A stretch of DNA of 5,546 bases from Pseudomonadota bacterium (GTDB taxonomy: Bacteria; Pseudomonadota; Alphaproteobacteria; Micropepsales; Micropepsaceae): assembly GCA_021817355.1 (NCBI GenBank), contig JAKAVI010000012.1:1-5546 (forward strand), read 5' to 3'. This document shows, one piece after another, positions 5,021 through 5,546 of this stretch. The stretch's first letter is position 1, and each line of letters begins with the position of its first letter. Made by a program: the position numbers and the translations under genes. The notes under the pieces are model-generated. The model did not search any database and was not told where the DNA came from. It saw only the letters and a program-made list of their open reading frames with translations.

Positions 5021-5546
5021 TTAGCGTTTGATGCGCGATATCTTGGTACCTTCAATGCTGACGCTGAGCATCAGGCCCTGCTGATTGAAGATGAAGGCGT
5101 AGGCATCATCCTTCAGGGTGGACGTGGACAGGTTCTTGGCCGCACCCTCATCCACGACAACTACCGTCGGCCCGACGCCGATTTCCCAGCCATCCGTCTT
5201 GTTGAGATAGTGGATCGCCCGATCACTCATCAAGAATACGGCATAGCCGAAGGACTGCGCACCGGCCTGAAAGCCCCAGGACGCTGACACCGAATTATAA
5301 TATTTGTCAGCCTTTCCCCTCTCCAGAAGCACGCCCTCGCCATAGGCTCCACCGAACACGAGGCCGGCCTTCACGATATTCGGGAACACGAGGATTGCTT
5401 TTGCCCGCTGCGAAAGCCGCTCCGCGAAGGGATGGGTGCGATAGAGCCTTTGTAGCGACTGGTTTGCCTCGGTGTTGAGTTCCGCAACAGTGTCCGCATT
5501 GGCGACCCTGGCGCTTGCTATCGAAAGCGGCAGGGCAGCAGTGCTT
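5021..5546 (-). CDS. Ysc84/SYLF-domain lipid-binding protein, N-terminus beyond right edge
   Basis: An open minus frame gives 174 residues to a TAA stop at 5023-5021; the start codon lies outside the window. The visible beginning, ALPLSIASARVANA then DT, looks like the end of a signal peptide, so the protein is likely periplasmic or membrane-attached. The rest follows the SYLF/Ysc84 pattern: a helical stretch (TEANQSLQRLYRTHPFAERL, then RAKAILVFPNIVKAGLVFGG), glycine-rich GAYGEGVLL, YYNSVSASWGFQAGAQSFGYAV, a central WEIGVGPTVVVVDEG and a final NQQGLMLSVSIEGTKISRI. Eukaryotic members bind phosphoinositides; bacterial roles are poorly known. The frame runs through FPNIV without interruption, so a GTG at 5389 is internal and not the start. 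Only the first part of the signal peptide seems to be missing. Confidence 0.9.
   Translation of the reverse strand, partial: STAALPLSIASARVANADTVAELNTEANQSLQRLYRTHPFAERLSQRAKAILVFPNIVKAGLVFGGAYGEGVLLERGKADKYYNSVSASWGFQAGAQSFGYAVFLMSDRAIHYLNKTDGWEIGVGPTVVVVDEGAAKNLSTSTLKDDAYAFIFNQQGLMLSVSIEGTKISRIKR

Noticed and set aside
1..5546. tRNA, rRNA, CRISPR array, integron or phage attachment sites
   Set aside because: I found no cloverleaf, rRNA motif, regularly spaced repeat or tRNA-end duplication on reading through the sequence. The hairpins at 1700-1860 lack attC core motifs.

Overview
The window is GC-rich proteobacterial DNA. The arsenic operon type, the secreted carboxylesterase and the small envelope proteins suggest an alphaproteobacterium, perhaps a sphingomonad; this is an inference from gene content, not a phylogenetic result. 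Every gene I can support with confidence lies on the minus strand, so the region reads right to left.

Layout, left to right in window coordinates. (1) 1-1258: the N-terminal 419 residues of a secreted type-B carboxylesterase, running off the left edge, with a plausible promoter and an 8-bp dyad just upstream. (2) About 1350-2164: roughly 800 bases with no convincing gene. It holds a possible 45-codon membrane mini-ORF, a few residues resembling an amidohydrolase C-terminal motif, and several perfect hairpins. It looks like decayed or intergenic DNA. (3) 2165-4166: a compact arsenic resistance operon, arsR-arsC-acr3. ArsR is the As(III)-sensing repressor, ArsC (R773-like, glutaredoxin-dependent) reduces arsenate to arsenite, and Acr3 exports arsenite. 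A near-consensus promoter and a perfect 9-bp inverted repeat cover the arsR start, and their spacing predicts a leaderless arsR mRNA. (4) 4342-4482: the decayed C-terminal end of an IS3-family transposase with a likely terminal repeat, immediately upstream of the ars promoter. This fits arrival or rearrangement of the ars block by mobile DNA. (5) 4680-4871: a 63-residue two-helix membrane protein of the Thivi_2564 type. (6) 5021-5546: a Ysc84/SYLF-domain lipid-binding protein, cut by the right edge.

How the genes work together: only the ars genes form an evident pathway (sense arsenite, reduce arsenate, export arsenite). The esterase and the two envelope-associated genes seem to be independent neighbours. 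I see no undescribed multi-gene system. The most interesting signals are the arsR promoter/operator/start-codon arrangement and the hairpin-rich gene-poor stretch.
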